Shown piece by piece: positions 8,819-18,265 of a DNA stretch of 64,000 bases. Source of the stretch: Bradyrhizobium barranii subsp. barranii (GTDB lineage Bacteria > Pseudomonadota > Alphaproteobacteria > Rhizobiales > Xanthobacteraceae); contig NZ_CP086136.1 of assembly GCF_017565645.3 (NCBI RefSeq), positions 1,750,001 to 1,814,000 of the forward strand, given 5' to 3'. A program made the translations under genes and the position numbers. Numbering within the stretch: the first letter of the stretch is position 1; every line of letters begins with the position of its first letter. Below the pieces are notes generated by a model that did not search any database, had not been told where the DNA came from, and saw only the letters and a program-made list of their open reading frames with translations.

Positions 8819-8840
8819 TGTGGTCACCACAAACAAAGGT

Positions 8841-8975
8841 GTCGTCCCGGCGAAGGCCGGGACCCATAACCACAGGCGGTTCTAGTGGATGGAGGGCGGA
8901 GCAACAAGCATCGCGCGATACGGAGAAATCACACGGTTTGGGTCCGGATCTGCGCTCCGCTTGTCCGGCACGATG
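8841..8975. repeat. Palindromic element, GTCGTCCC family, diverged
   Basis: The left end GTCGTCCCGGCGAAGGCCGG GACCCATAACCACAG matches the 7303 element, and the right end GGATCTGCGCTCCGCTTGTCCGG matches its right arm. The middle differs. It fills most of the gap between proC and the YbjN gene. No gene is evident between 8819 and 9018. Confidence 0.7.
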
Positions 8976-9018
8976 CTGAGGAGGGCGCGCGCGCCCCTCA
9001 CCATCTTGGAGAGAGGCC

Positions 9019-9519
9019 TTACGCCTCTCCCACCGTGTCGAACATCGCCGCGTCCATCGCCTGCGCGGTGGTCTTGCCGGCCCACACCACGAACTGGAAC
9101 GCGGGAAAGTAGCGCTCGCAAGCGTGGATGGCGCCGGCGAGCATGGCTTCGCATTGCGCGGTCGAGGCGGTGAGCCCGCCCGGCAGCACCAGGGCCTGAC
9201 GGTGCATGATCATGCCGGTGTTGGTCCACAGGTCGAAATGGCCGACCCACAATTGCTCGTTGACCGCAGCGACCAGCCGTTGCACTTCGCTCCGCCGCGC
9301 AACCGGAATCTTCATGTCGAAGGCGCAAGCCAGATGCAGCGCCTCGATCTCACCCATCCAGGTGAAGGAGATCTGATAGTCGGTCCATTGTCCCTTGGAG
9401 ACAATCGTGAGCTCGTCTTCGCCGGAGCGTTCGAACGGCCAGTTGTTGCTGGCAGCGATGTCCTCGACCACCGCGAGCGGGTGATTTCTGGAATCGATAG
9501 TGCCTTCGAGCAGGGACAT
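9019..9519 (-). CDS. YbjN domain-containing protein
   Basis: The 166-residue cytosolic protein matches the YbjN/DUF1790 family: DELTIVSKGQWTDYQISFTWMGEIEALHLACAF core strands and a long C-terminal helix (AMLAGAIHACERYFPAFQFVVWAG). The family adopts a type III secretion chaperone-like fold and YbjN has been linked to stress and motility regulation in enterics, without a known biochemical activity. The ATG at 9519 is preferred over an open frame up to 9810 because AAGAGG lies about ten bases upstream and the MSLLEGTIDSRNHPL start is family-like. Confidence 0.85.
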   Translation of the reverse strand: MSLLEGTIDSRNHPLAVVEDIAASNNWPFERSGEDELTIVSKGQWTDYQISFTWMGEIEALHLACAFDMKIPVARRSEVQRLVAAVNEQLWVGHFDLWTNTGMIMHRQALVLPGGLTASTAQCEAMLAGAIHACERYFPAFQFVVWAGKTTAQAMDAAMFDTVGEA

Positions 9520-9909
9520 TCCGTCTCGACCTCTTGCCTTTTTGTTGTCTTTGATACGCACGCGGTCGGCCCGGCGCGCTCCCTCAACGTCGCTGTCGCG
9601 ATCCCCTCGGATCAGCGCGAGCCTGTCGCGGATCAAGTGATGTGATTTGCGGAATCTGCGCAACTGGCTGCCGAGTCCGTCCACAAGCCAGGACTCGTTC
9701 GTCCACAGCTCATCTCCGCCACAATTCTTAACGAATGAGAACAAATCGGAATCGGATTCGCCGATGGCGCGCCAATCGTTAATTCCGCCGGGCGAGGCCA
9801 CACCCGTCATGGCGGCATGGGACCATGCGGTTTTTCATGCGGAACGCGCTTGCTGCGGCCGCCGGGTGGCGTCATATTTCCGGTCAGGCCGTTCATCCCG
9901 GGCGGCCGA
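9520..9909. other. Divergent intergenic region before the FMN riboswitch
   Basis: These 390 bases between the YbjN start and the riboswitch hold no gene I can support. Short open frames exist on both strands but lack family features and good start sites. The region must contain the ybjN-like promoter and the promoter for the riboswitch-ribH transcript. Confidence 0.4.
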
Positions 9910-10080
9910 TGTTCTCAGGGCGGGGTGAAAGTCCCCACCGGCGGTAAGGGTCGCAAGGCCCAAGCCCGCGAGCGCCTTCCCCCAAGGATCTTCCTGAAAA
10001 GGAATTTTGCCGAAGGGAAGGGTCAGCAGATTCGGTGCAACTCCGAAGCCGACGGTTAAAGTCCGGATGAAAGAGAACGG
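9910..10080 (+). promoter_or_regulatory. FMN riboswitch (RFN element)
   Basis: The conserved RFN core is readable in order: the P1 strand GTTCTCAGGGCGGGGTGAAA, then CCCCACCGGCGGTAAGG, AGCCCGCGAGCGCC, GGTCAGCAGATTCGGTGCAA, CTCCGAAGCCGACGGTTAAA, and GTCCGGATGAAAGAGAAC closing P1 against GTTCTC. It is positioned about 75 bp upstream of ribH2, as known for ribH2 of other Rhizobiales. FMN binding would lower ribH expression. The variable peripheral arm (about 9970-10020) is long. The expression platform between 10081 and 10156 is not obvious, so translation versus transcription control is undecided. Confidence 0.96.
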
Positions 10081-10156
10081 TCGGTGGCAGACGCATCGCA
10101 AGGTGCGGCTGCTTGTCGTTCCGTATGCCCTGATTCTGGTCCTTTGAAGGAAAGCC

Positions 10157-10714
10157 ATGAATCAGATGTTGCAAGACCCCCAAACCGAAACTTCCGAAGT
10201 CACCCAACCGCCGGTTCCGCAGGATCCGGCACCCGAGCATCCGCGCTTCGCCAAACCGCAGCGGGTGGCCTTCGTGCAGGCCTGCTGGCACCGCGACGTG
10301 GTCGAGGAGGCCCGCATCGCCTTCGTGAAGGAGGCAGCCGCGCGTCACCTCAATCATGTCGACGTGTTCGAGGTGCCGGGCTCGTTCGAGATCCCGCTGC
10401 ATGCGCAGATCCTCGCCAAGACGCGGCGCTACACCGCGATCGTCGCGGCGGGCCTCGTCGTCGACGGCGGCATCTACCGCCACGAGTTCGTCGCCGACAC
10501 CGTGATCAAGGCGCTGATGGACGTGCAGCTGCGCACCGAGGTGCCGGTGTTCTCGGCGGTGCTGACGCCGCAGCAATTCCACGAGACCGAGGTGCACTAC
10601 GATTTCTTCCGCAGGCATTTTGCGATCAAGGGCGTCGAGGTCGCCGCAGCCTGTGCCGAGACATTGCTCGGCCTGGAGCGCCTGCGCGGTCAGGTCGCGG
10701 CGGGCATTGTGTAG
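10157..10714 (+). CDS. ribH: 6,7-dimethyl-8-ribityllumazine synthase, RibH2 type
   Basis: Lumazine synthase condenses a ribityl-pyrimidinedione with 3,4-dihydroxybutanone phosphate in riboflavin synthesis. The 185-residue protein has a roughly 33-residue disordered N-terminal tail, then VAFVQACWHRDVVEEAR with the RibH2-type Trp44, VPGSFEIPLHA, and the active-site VDGGIYRHEFVA (His109). The QACWH and YRHEF motifs match the Brucella RibH2 subtype rather than the RibH1 60-mer type. It stands alone under an FMN riboswitch. Confidence 0.94.
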   Translation: MNQMLQDPQTETSEVTQPPVPQDPAPEHPRFAKPQRVAFVQACWHRDVVEEARIAFVKEAAARHLNHVDVFEVPGSFEIPLHAQILAKTRRYTAIVAAGLVVDGGIYRHEFVADTVIKALMDVQLRTEVPVFSAVLTPQQFHETEVHYDFFRRHFAIKGVEVAAACAETLLGLERLRGQVAAGIV

Positions 10715-10784
10715 CCGTCCGCTCACACGCCGCTGATTGTCAATCCCGTCGCCGTCCCTATAAAGTCGGCGGCGGGAGGAGGCC

Positions 10785-12017
10785 GTGCCGTGGAGACGGA
10801 CGGCCGACAAGATCATGTTCGAAGGACACGATCCCTATCTCGTCGCGCTCTCTGTGGCGGTCGCGAGTCTGGGTGGCTATACCGGCTTTGCGCTTGCTGC
10901 TCGCATCCGCAACACGCCCGGCGTCAGCAACCGCGTTCTGCTCGCGGGTGCGGCCGCGTTTCTGGCCGTCGGCATCTGGACCATGCATTTCGTCGGCATG
11001 CTGGCCGCGCCGCTGCCGCCGGACACGGTCTATCTCGTTCTTCCCACCATCATCTCGTTCCTGATCTGCGCGCTGGTGGTCGGCATCTCCTTGTTCTTTG
11101 TCTCGATCGGCGAGCCATCCCTGAAGCGAGTGGCCTCGTCGGCCGTTTTGCTCGGCGTCGGCATCGCCAGCATGCATTATGTCGGCATCCACGGCCTCGC
11201 CGGTCATTTCAGTATCGTCCACGACCGGACCATGGTGCTGCTCTCGGTCGTGGTCGCAATCGTCACGGCCTATGGCGGCCTGCGCGCCTTCCTGGCGCAG
11301 CAGGAGGGCGTCCGGCTGATCGTCAGCTCGATTGTTTTTGGCGTCGCCGTCTCCAGCATGCATTACACCGCGATGCTGGGCATGCATTTCGAGCCGCTGA
11401 CCGGTGCGGCGCATCAACACGCCGGCGGCGGTCTTGCCGCGTCGCAACAAATCCTGTCGATCATCGTTGCGGTGCTGTGCTTCGTCATCGCAGCCGGCTT
11501 CCTGCTGTCGCTGGTTCCCGACCAGCGGCGTCAGACTTCGACCTCTGTTGCCGCCGAACCGGTTGCTTCGCCGGTCGCGGTGGCCGCCATCGAACTGATC
11601 GCTGCGCCGGCCGCAGCTCCGCGCCCGGTGGCCCCGCTCGGCGGTCTCGGCCAGCCGCCCCGCGCGCCGGTTCCCCGGTTGCCGGTCGAGAGCGCCGACG
11701 GCACGCACTTCATCGAGACGGCCAATGTCCGCAGCGTCCGGGCCGACGCGCACTACACCCGTGTTCACGACGGCACCCGCGAGCGACTGTGCCCCTGGTC
11801 GATCTCGGAGGCCGAGGCCCAGCTCGATCCCTCGCTGTTCCTGCGGGTGCACCGCAGCCATATCGTCGCGATCCCCCATGTCGCGCTGGTCCGGAAAGAG
11901 GGGGATGGCGCCGTGCTCGAGCTCGACGGCCCGTCGCCGCACCGGGTGCCCGTGAGCCGGGCGAAGATCGCCGAGGTAAAGGCGCGGCTGGGGCTGGCGA
12001 ACCGGCGGCACGCATAG
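10785..12017 (+). CDS. coxC: CoxC-like MHYT-LytTR membrane transcription regulator
   Basis: The 410-residue protein has an MHYT domain with its three repeat motifs (MHFV 67-70, MHYV 130-133, MHYT 192-195) in about seven membrane helices, a Pro/Ala-rich linker about 240-300, and a C-terminal LytTR DNA-binding domain from about 306 (FIETANVRSVRADAHYT...FLRVHRSHIVAIPHV). The MHYT domain is proposed to bind copper and sense O2, CO or NO. This architecture is that of CoxC/CoxH of Oligotropha, and the gene directly precedes coxM. Start: GTG 10785 follows GGGAGGAGG; ATG 10815 (MFEGHDPYLV) is the alternative. Confidence 0.88.
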   Translation: MPWRRTADKIMFEGHDPYLVALSVAVASLGGYTGFALAARIRNTPGVSNRVLLAGAAAFLAVGIWTMHFVGMLAAPLPPDTVYLVLPTIISFLICALVVGISLFFVSIGEPSLKRVASSAVLLGVGIASMHYVGIHGLAGHFSIVHDRTMVLLSVVVAIVTAYGGLRAFLAQQEGVRLIVSSIVFGVAVSSMHYTAMLGMHFEPLTGAAHQHAGGGLAASQQILSIIVAVLCFVIAAGFLLSLVPDQRRQTSTSVAAEPVASPVAVAAIELIAAPAAAPRPVAPLGGLGQPPRAPVPRLPVESADGTHFIETANVRSVRADAHYTRVHDGTRERLCPWSISEAEAQLDPSLFLRVHRSHIVAIPHVALVRKEGDGAVLELDGPSPHRVPVSRAKIAEVKARLGLANRRHA

Positions 12018-12382
12018 AGTCGGGCCGCCCGGGAGGCGCGTTCTTTCTTACCCTCCCCTGGAGGGGGAGGGTCGCTTCGCATGGAGCGGAGCGTAGTGCG
12101 GAGCGGGGTGGGGTGACGGTCCCTCCGCGATGAATACTCCCCGAGTGGAGAGATCACCCCACCCCGCCCGTGCTTCGCGCGGTCGACCCTCCCCCTCCAG
12201 GGGAGGGTAAGTGGCCGCCGCGCCATACGTCGCCAAACCTGACGCAATTCGTGCGTTCCCCGCCGCAACTCGTGCGAAATCCGCTGTTCCGTGCCCGAAT
12301 GATTGCGGGGCGCCCCTCTCGGAGTGACCGTCCCCTCCAACGTCCGCGCCGTCACGCGCCAGAGGACGACGAGGAGGAGATG
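12018..12382. other. Gap between coxC and coxM
   Basis: This 365-base gap contains the 164-bp palindromic element at 12048-12211, then about 170 bases that should hold the coxM promoter and leader. No gene is visible. The sequence just upstream of coxM (GAGGAGGAG at 12371-12379) is a strong ribosome-binding site. Confidence 0.5.
12048..12211. repeat. Palindromic element, CTTACCCTCCCC family, 164 bp
   Basis: CTTACCCTCCCCTGGAGGGG at the left is mirrored by CCCCTCCAGGGGAGGGTAAG at the right, with inner paired GGGGTGGGGTGA and TCACCCCACCCC. A half-size relative sits at 28408-28432. It interrupts the cox cluster between regulator and structural genes. Confidence 0.85.
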
Positions 12383-13246
12383 ATGATCCCAGGCTCATTC
12401 AGCTATCACCGGCCGGCGAGTGTCGCCGATGCCGTCAAGCTCTTGGCAGACCTTGGCGAGGATGCCCGGCCGCTGGCCGGCGGGCACAGTCTGGTGCCGA
12501 TGATGAAGCTTCGGCTCGCCACCCCCGCCCATCTGATCGACCTGCACGGCATCGCCGCCCTCAAGGGCATCAGCCGCGACGGCAACAATCTGGTCATCGG
12601 CGCGATGACTACCCAGCACGAGCTGCTGGCCTCGGACGACGTCGCCAAGTCGATGCCGATCCTGCATGAAGCGGCACTGCTGATCGCCGACCCGCAGGTG
12701 CGCTACCGCGGGACGATCGGCGGCAATGTCGCCAATGGCGATCCCGGCAATGACATGCCGGCGCTGATGATGACCTTGGGGGCGAGCTACCGGCTCGAAG
12801 GCCCGGGTGGCTCCCGCGATGTTCCCGCGGCCGACTTCTATCAGGGCGCCTATTTCACCGCGCTCGAGCCCGGCGAGATCCTGACCTCCGTCTCGGTTCC
12901 CGTGCCCGCGGCCGGCCACGGCTACGCCTACGAAAAACTCAAGCGCAAGGTCGGTGACTACGCCACCGCCGCCGCCGCCGTGGTTCTCACCATGTCCGGC
13001 GGCAAGGTCGCGACCTGCGCGATCGGGCTCACCAACGTCCACGAGACGCCGCTGCTGGCTGCCGATGCCGCCAAGGCCGTGATTGGCACCAGCCTCGATG
13101 CGGCGACGTTGAAGAAGGCCGCCGCTGCGGCCGCAGCGATCATGGCGCCAGCTGCGGATGCCCGCGGCCCGGTCGAATACCGAAAACATGTCGGCGGCAT
13201 CATGGTGACGCGCGCGCTTCAGCGCGCCGCCGCTGTCGCGAAGTAA
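12383..13246 (+). CDS. coxM: CO dehydrogenase medium (FAD) subunit
   Basis: This is the flavoprotein subunit of aerobic CO dehydrogenase, passing electrons from CoxS clusters to quinone. The protein of 287 residues carries both FAD-binding motifs: AGGHS at 32-36 and TIGG at 111-114. These are the same positions as in the Oligotropha enzyme when counted from MIPGSF, which favours the ATG at 12383 over 12380 (also better spaced from GAGGAGG). The C-terminal CO_deh_flav domain ends [15 protein letters not shown]. It is followed 13 bp later by coxS. Confidence 0.95.
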   Translation: MIPGSFSYHRPASVADAVKLLADLGEDARPLAGGHSLVPMMKLRLATPAHLIDLHGIAALKGISRDGNNLVIGAMTTQHELLASDDVAKSMPILHEAALLIADPQVRYRGTIGGNVANGDPGNDMPALMMTLGASYRLEGPGGSRDVPAADFYQGAYFTALEPGEILTSVSVPVPAAGHGYAYEKLKRKVGDYATAAAAVVLTMSGGKVATCAIGLTNVHETPLLAADAAKAVIGTSLDAATLKKAAAAAAAIMAPAADARGPVEYRKHVGGIMVTRALQRAAAVAK

Positions 13247-13259
13247 GGGAGGGGGATCG

Positions 13260-13760
13260 ATGGCTAAAACACACGTCACCATGAAGGTGAACGGCGCCGA
13301 GGTCGAAGGCCTCGTCGAGCCGCGCACGCTGCTGGTGCATTTCATCCGCGAGAATCTGCAGATGACCGGCACCCATATCGGCTGCGAGACGACGCATTGC
13401 GGCGCCTGCACCGTCGATATCGACGGCATGTCGGTGAAATCCTGCACCATGTTTGCGGTGCAGGCCGATGGCAGTGACATCACCACGATCGAAGGCATGG
13501 CCAACGCCGACGGCACGCTGTCGGCCTTGCAGGAAGGTTTCCGCATGATGCACGGCCTGCAATGCGGCTTCTGCACGCCCGGCATGATCGTCCGCGCGCA
13601 TCGGCTGCTGAAGGAAAATCCCTCGCCGAGCGAGCCGGAAATCCGGATGGGCATCTCCGGCAACATCTGCCGCTGCACCGGCTACCAGAACATCGTCAAA
13701 GCCATTCAATACGCCGCCGCCAAAATCAACGGCGTGGAATTCCAGGAGGCCGCAGAATGA
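13260..13760 (+). CDS. coxS: CO dehydrogenase small (2x[2Fe-2S]) subunit
   Basis: The 166-residue iron-sulfur subunit links the Mo/Cu site of CoxL to the FAD of CoxM. Plant-ferredoxin-like cluster ligands are Cys42, 47, 50 and 62 ([12 protein letters not shown]...C); the second cluster ligands are Cys102, 105, 137 and 139 (CGFCTPGM...CRCTGYQ). All eight are present. The ATG at 13260 follows GGGAGGGGG. Its stop overlaps the coxL start by four bases (ATGA), indicating coupling. Confidence 0.97.
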   Translation: MAKTHVTMKVNGAEVEGLVEPRTLLVHFIRENLQMTGTHIGCETTHCGACTVDIDGMSVKSCTMFAVQADGSDITTIEGMANADGTLSALQEGFRMMHGLQCGFCTPGMIVRAHRLLKENPSPSEPEIRMGISGNICRCTGYQNIVKAIQYAAAKINGVEFQEAAE

Positions 13761-16180
13761 ACGACCTCACTCCCACGCGGGAACAACGCACCGCGGCACT
13801 CGAAGGCATGGGCTGCAAGCGCAAGCGCGTCGAGGATATCCGCTTCACCCAGGGCAAGGGCAATTACGTCGACGACGTCAAGCTGCCCGGCATGCTGCAC
13901 GGCGACTTCGTCCGCTCGCCGCATCCGCATGCGCGCGTCAAGAAGATCGACGACAGCGCGGCGCTAAAGGTGCCCGGCGTGCTCGCGGTCATCACCGCGG
14001 AGACGCTGAAGACCGTGAACCTCGCCTGGATGCCGACCTTGGCCGGCGACGTGCAGATGGTTCTGGCCGACGGCAAGGTGCTGTTTCAAAATCAGGAGGT
14101 CGCCTTCGTTGTCGCCACCGACCGCTATGCGGCCGATGACGGCATCAACGCGGTCATCGTCGAATACGAGCCGCTGCCGCCACTGGTCGATCCCTTCAAG
14201 GCGATGGACGCGAACGCGCCGGTGCTGCGCGAGGATCTCGTCGGCAAGATGTCCGGCGCGCATGGTCCGCGCAAGCACGACAACCACATCTTCGAGTGGA
14301 CCGTCGGCGACAAGGAATTGACCGACGCGGCCTTCAACAAGGCCGAGGTCAAGATCAAGGAGATGATCTCCTACCACCGCACCCATCCATCGCCGCTGGA
14401 AACCTGCCAGTGCGTCTGCTCCTTCGACAAGATCAAGGGCGAGCTGACGATCTACGGCACGTTCCAGGCCCCGCACGTGATCCGCACGGTGGTGGCGCTG
14501 ATCGCCAAGCTGCCGGAGCACAAGATCCACGTCATCGCGCCCGACATCGGCGGTGGCTTCGGCAACAAGGTCGGCGCCTATCCCGGCTACATCTGCGCGG
14601 CCGTAGCCTCCATCGTCACCGGCAAACCGGTAAAATGGGTCGAGGACCGCATCGAGAACCTCACCGCGACCTCGTTCGCGCGCGACTATCACATGACAAC
14701 CGAGGTCGCCGCGACCAAGGACGGCAAGGTGACGGGCCTGCGTGTGCACGTGCTCGCCGATCACGGCGCGTTCGATGCCTGCGCCGACCCGTCGAAATGG
14801 CCGGCCGGCTTCTTCAACATCGTCACGGGATCCTATGACTTCCCGACCGCGCATCTCGCTGTCGATGGCGTCTACACCAACAAGGCGCCGGGCGGCGTCG
14901 CCTACCGCTGCTCGTTCCGCGTCACGGAGGCCGCCTACTGCATCGAGCGCGCCATGGATATTCTGGCGCAAAAGCTCAACATGGACCCCGCTGAACTCCG
15001 GCTGAAGAACTTCATCAAGCCGGAGCAGTTCCCCTATCACTCGGCGCTCGGCTGGGAATACGATTCCGGCGACTACCACACCGCCATGCGCAAGATGATG
15101 GAGACGACCGGCTACGCCGCGCTCCGGAAGGAGCAGGCGGAGAAGCGTGCCGCGTTCGCGCGGGGGGGGGGGACCCGCGAGATCATGGGGCTCGGCATCT
15201 CCTTCTTCACCGAGATCGTCGGTGCCGGCCCGTCGAAGAACTGCGACATCCTCGGCATCGCCATGTTCGATTCCTGCGAGATCCGCATGCATCCGACCGG
15301 TGCCGGCATCGCGCGCATGGGCACCAAGAGCCAGGGCCAGGGCCACGAGACCACCTGGGCGCAGATCATCGCGACCGAGATCGGCATTCCCGCCGACAAC
15401 ATCATGGTGGAAGAGGGCAACACCGACACCGCACCTTACGGGCTCGGCACCTATGGTTCGCGCTCCACACCGGTGGCGGGCGCCGCGATTGCAATGGCGG
15501 CGCGAAAGATCAAGGCCAAGGCGCAGATGATCGCAGCCTACAAGCTCGAGGTCCACGAGGACGATCTCGAATTCGACATCGACGGCTTCCGGGTGAAGGG
15601 CCTACCGGAGAAGTTCATGTCGATGAAAGACATCTGCTGGGCGGCCTACAACTCGGTGCCTCCGGGCATGGAGCCGGGGCTGGAAGCGGTCAGTTATTAT
15701 GATCCGCCCAACATGACCTATCCGTTCGGCGCCTATCTCTGCGTGATGGACATCGACGTCGATACCGGCGTGTACAAGGTCCGGCGCTTCTATGCGCTGG
15801 ACGATTGCGGCACCCGCATCAACCCGATGATCATCGAGGGCCAGGTGCATGGCGGCCTTACCGAGGCCTTCGCCATCGCGATGGGCCAGGAGATCCGCTA
15901 CGACGAGGTTGGCAATGTGGTCACCGGCTCGTTCATGGATTTTTTCATGCCGACCGCGGTCGAGACGCCGCATTGGGAGACCGACTTCACCGTCACCCCG
16001 TCGCCGCATCACCCGATCGGTGCCAAGGGCGTCGGCGAGAGCCCGAATGTCGGCGGCGTGCCGGCCTTCTCCAATGCCGTCAACGACGCGTTCTCGTTCC
16101 TAGGCTCCACGCACATCCAGATGCCGCACGATTTCTGGCGCAACTGGAAGGCGGCAAAAGATCTCGGGGCGGTAGCGTAG
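13757..16180 (+). CDS. coxL: CO dehydrogenase large (Mo/Cu) subunit, form I
   Basis: This catalytic subunit oxidises CO to CO2 at a molybdopterin-cytosine-dinucleotide Mo-S-Cu site. The 807-residue protein carries the form I signature AYRCSFR with Cys385 (equivalent to Cu-ligand Cys388 of Oligotropha), not the AYRGAGR of form II, and the active-site glutamate Glu761 in GVGES. Aldehyde-oxidase-type Mo-binding segments such as GGGFGNK are present. Length matches the 809-residue reference. Oddity: a run of 11 G at 15162-15172 encodes RGGGT; one added or lost G would truncate the enzyme. Genuine CO oxidation is therefore likely. Confidence 0.97.
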   Translation: MNDLTPTREQRTAALEGMGCKRKRVEDIRFTQGKGNYVDDVKLPGMLHGDFVRSPHPHARVKKIDDSAALKVPGVLAVITAETLKTVNLAWMPTLAGDVQMVLADGKVLFQNQEVAFVVATDRYAADDGINAVIVEYEPLPPLVDPFKAMDANAPVLREDLVGKMSGAHGPRKHDNHIFEWTVGDKELTDAAFNKAEVKIKEMISYHRTHPSPLETCQCVCSFDKIKGELTIYGTFQAPHVIRTVVALIAKLPEHKIHVIAPDIGGGFGNKVGAYPGYICAAVASIVTGKPVKWVEDRIENLTATSFARDYHMTTEVAATKDGKVTGLRVHVLADHGAFDACADPSKWPAGFFNIVTGSYDFPTAHLAVDGVYTNKAPGGVAYRCSFRVTEAAYCIERAMDILAQKLNMDPAELRLKNFIKPEQFPYHSALGWEYDSGDYHTAMRKMMETTGYAALRKEQAEKRAAFARGGGTREIMGLGISFFTEIVGAGPSKNCDILGIAMFDSCEIRMHPTGAGIARMGTKSQGQGHETTWAQIIATEIGIPADNIMVEEGNTDTAPYGLGTYGSRSTPVAGAAIAMAARKIKAKAQMIAAYKLEVHEDDLEFDIDGFRVKGLPEKFMSMKDICWAAYNSVPPGMEPGLEAVSYYDPPNMTYPFGAYLCVMDIDVDTGVYKVRRFYALDDCGTRINPMIIEGQVHGGLTEAFAIAMGQEIRYDEVGNVVTGSFMDFFMPTAVETPHWETDFTVTPSPHHPIGAKGVGESPNVGGVPAFSNAVNDAFSFLGSTHIQMPHDFWRNWKAAKDLGAVA

Positions 16181-16182
16181 CG

Positions 16183-17049
16183 ATGAAAGGCCGCGACGAG
16201 ATCGCGCAAGCACTGGCCGCATCGGGGTATATCGCCGATGCGGACCTTGCGACCGCGATCTCGCTGATGCAATTGCTGCGGCGTCCGCTGCTGCTCGAAG
16301 GCGAGGCGGGCGTCGGCAAGACGGAAGTGGCAAAGGCACTTGCAAAAGTGCACGTGACCGAGCTGATCCGGCTGCAATGCTATGAGGGCCTCGACCAGTC
16401 CGCCGCGCTCTATGAGTGGAACTACCAGCGGCAATTGCTGGCGATCCAGGCGCATCGAGGGACTGATAGCATCGAGGATCAGGTGTTCTCGGAGAAATAT
16501 CTGCTCGAGCGTCCTTTGCTCGCCGCGATCCGCCGCGCGCAGGCACCGGTGCTGCTCATCGACGAGATCGACCGGGCCGACGACGAGTTCGAGGCCTTCC
16601 TGCTGGAATTGCTGTCCGACTTCCAGGTCTCGATCCCCGAGCTCGGCACCATTCCCGCAATCACCATCCCGCATGTCGTGCTGACCTCGAACGGCACGCG
16701 CGAGCTCTCCGACGCGCTGCGCCGGCGCTGCCTCTATCATTATGTCGACTATCCCGACGTCGACCGCGAGACCCGCATCATCCTGGCGCGCGTCATGGGC
16801 GCCAGCCCGTCGCTGTCGCTCCAGATCGCGCGCATGGTCGAGGGTGTGCGCAAGGAGGAGCTGCGAAAAGTCCCCGGTGTCGCGGAGACGCTGGATTGGG
16901 CGGCAGCTCTCGTCGGCCTCGACGTAACCAATCTTCACGACGCGCCCGAGACTGTGCATGAGACGCTCGTCTGCCTGTTGAAGACTCACGAAGACCGCGC
17001 CCGTGTCACGCCAGAGGTGACGCAGCGCCTGCTGGGAAAGGTCGCATGA
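16183..17049 (+). CDS. coxD: CoxD MoxR-type AAA+ ATPase
   Basis: This is a 288-residue AAA+ ATPase with Walker A GEAGVGKT (40-47), Walker B VLLIDEID (123-130), sensor 1 VLTSNGTREL and a late arginine finger region RRRCLYHYV. CoxD of Oligotropha is a membrane chaperone-like ATPase needed for assembly of the Mo-S-Cu site. Start ATG at 16183, two bases after the coxL stop. The end overlaps coxE by four bases, as usual for MoxR-VWA pairs. Confidence 0.94.
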   Translation: MKGRDEIAQALAASGYIADADLATAISLMQLLRRPLLLEGEAGVGKTEVAKALAKVHVTELIRLQCYEGLDQSAALYEWNYQRQLLAIQAHRGTDSIEDQVFSEKYLLERPLLAAIRRAQAPVLLIDEIDRADDEFEAFLLELLSDFQVSIPELGTIPAITIPHVVLTSNGTRELSDALRRRCLYHYVDYPDVDRETRIILARVMGASPSLSLQIARMVEGVRKEELRKVPGVAETLDWAAALVGLDVTNLHDAPETVHETLVCLLKTHEDRARVTPEVTQRLLGKVA

Positions 17050-18254
17050 GCTGCTGTGGCTCCAGCCCCGGATATGATGACCTCAACGAGGTCTCGCGCC
17101 TCGTCTCCGCGAAGCTTGCGGCGTTCCTGCGCACGCTGCGCGAGGCCGGCTTTCGCGTCGGGCTTGCCGAGGGGCAGGATGCGGCGACGCTGATGTCATC
17201 GGGCTATGCGGCGCGGCCGGGTCTGCTGCGCGCGGCGTTCAAGCACCTGTTCTCGGCGCGCAAGTCCGACTGGGACAAGTTCGACGGGTTGTTCGACGCG
17301 TTCTGGTTGGGCAAGCGCGTGCGCTCGCGCTCCCGTACGATTGGATCCGCGCCGGGCGCCAGCAACCCATCGCTGAAGAGCTTGCAGGACGCCGCGGCGG
17401 AGCAGGGCAGTAACCAGTCCGCCGTAGACCAGCTTCCGTCCTCCGACGACGCGCCGGAAGGCCGTTCCGGCGAGGGCCGCATGGAAGGTGCTTCACGCGC
17501 CGACAATCTTGCCGAGGTCGATTTCCGAAAGCTGAGCGATCCCGATCAGGTCGCGCAGGCCCATGAGGCCGCCGCGCGCCTCGCCAAGGCAATGCGCACG
17601 CGGCTGACCCGGCGCGATTTCGCGCGCCGGCGCGGCTACCGGCTCGATCTCCGCCGCACCATCCACCGCAACATCAGCCATGGCGGCGTGCCGATTAGCC
17701 TGGTGAAACGCCAGCGCAAGGACAAGCCGCTGCGGCTCGTCGTGCTGCTCGATGCCTCTGGATCGATGAGCATGTACACGTCAGTCTTCCTGCGCTTCAT
17801 CCACGGCGTGCTCGACCAGTTCCGCGAGGCCGAGGCGTTCCTGTTCCACACGCGGCTCGCCTATGTCTCCGATGCGATGAAGGAGAAGGATGCCGGCCGC
17901 GCGCTCGACCGGCTCTCGATCATGGCGCAAGGCGCGGGCGGCGGCACCAGGATCGGCGAGTGCTTGCAAACCTTCAATCGCTGGCACGCCGCGCGCGTAA
18001 TCCATTCCCGCAGCTGCGTGATGATCGTGTCCGACGGCTACGAGACCGGCGATGCCGCATTGCTTGGCCGCGAGATGGCGGCGCTGCACCGGCGCTGTCG
18101 CCGCATTGTCTGGCTCAACCCGATGATGGCGTGGGAAGGCTACACGCCCGAAGCGCGGGGCATAAGAGCTGCGTTGCCGCATGTCGATCTCTATGCGCCC
18201 GCGAATTCGCTGCAAAGCCTGCGTGCGCTCGAACCCTATCTGGCGAAGCTTTGA
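17046..18254 (+). CDS. coxE: CoxE VWA-domain maturation factor
   Basis: The 402-residue protein ends in a von Willebrand A domain whose MIDAS motif DASGSMS is at 236-242, preceded by a variable acidic linker (about 100-165). CoxE acts with CoxD in copper insertion into the CoxL site in Oligotropha. Start ATG at 17046 lies in the ATGA overlap with coxD and begins MSCCGSSPGYDD, a Cys-Cys pair of possible metal interest. Eleven bases separate it from coxF. Confidence 0.93.
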   Translation: MSCCGSSPGYDDLNEVSRLVSAKLAAFLRTLREAGFRVGLAEGQDAATLMSSGYAARPGLLRAAFKHLFSARKSDWDKFDGLFDAFWLGKRVRSRSRTIGSAPGASNPSLKSLQDAAAEQGSNQSAVDQLPSSDDAPEGRSGEGRMEGASRADNLAEVDFRKLSDPDQVAQAHEAAARLAKAMRTRLTRRDFARRRGYRLDLRRTIHRNISHGGVPISLVKRQRKDKPLRLVVLLDASGSMSMYTSVFLRFIHGVLDQFREAEAFLFHTRLAYVSDAMKEKDAGRALDRLSIMAQGAGGGTRIGECLQTFNRWHAARVIHSRSCVMIVSDGYETGDAALLGREMAALHRRCRRIVWLNPMMAWEGYTPEARGIRAALPHVDLYAPANSLQSLRALEPYLAKL

Positions 18255-18265
18255 GGAGGCTTCCG

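Noticed and set aside
13964..15556. Minus-strand open frame of 530 codons opposite coxL
   Set aside because: CoxL has all expected active-site motifs in the plus frame; the minus frame is compositional.
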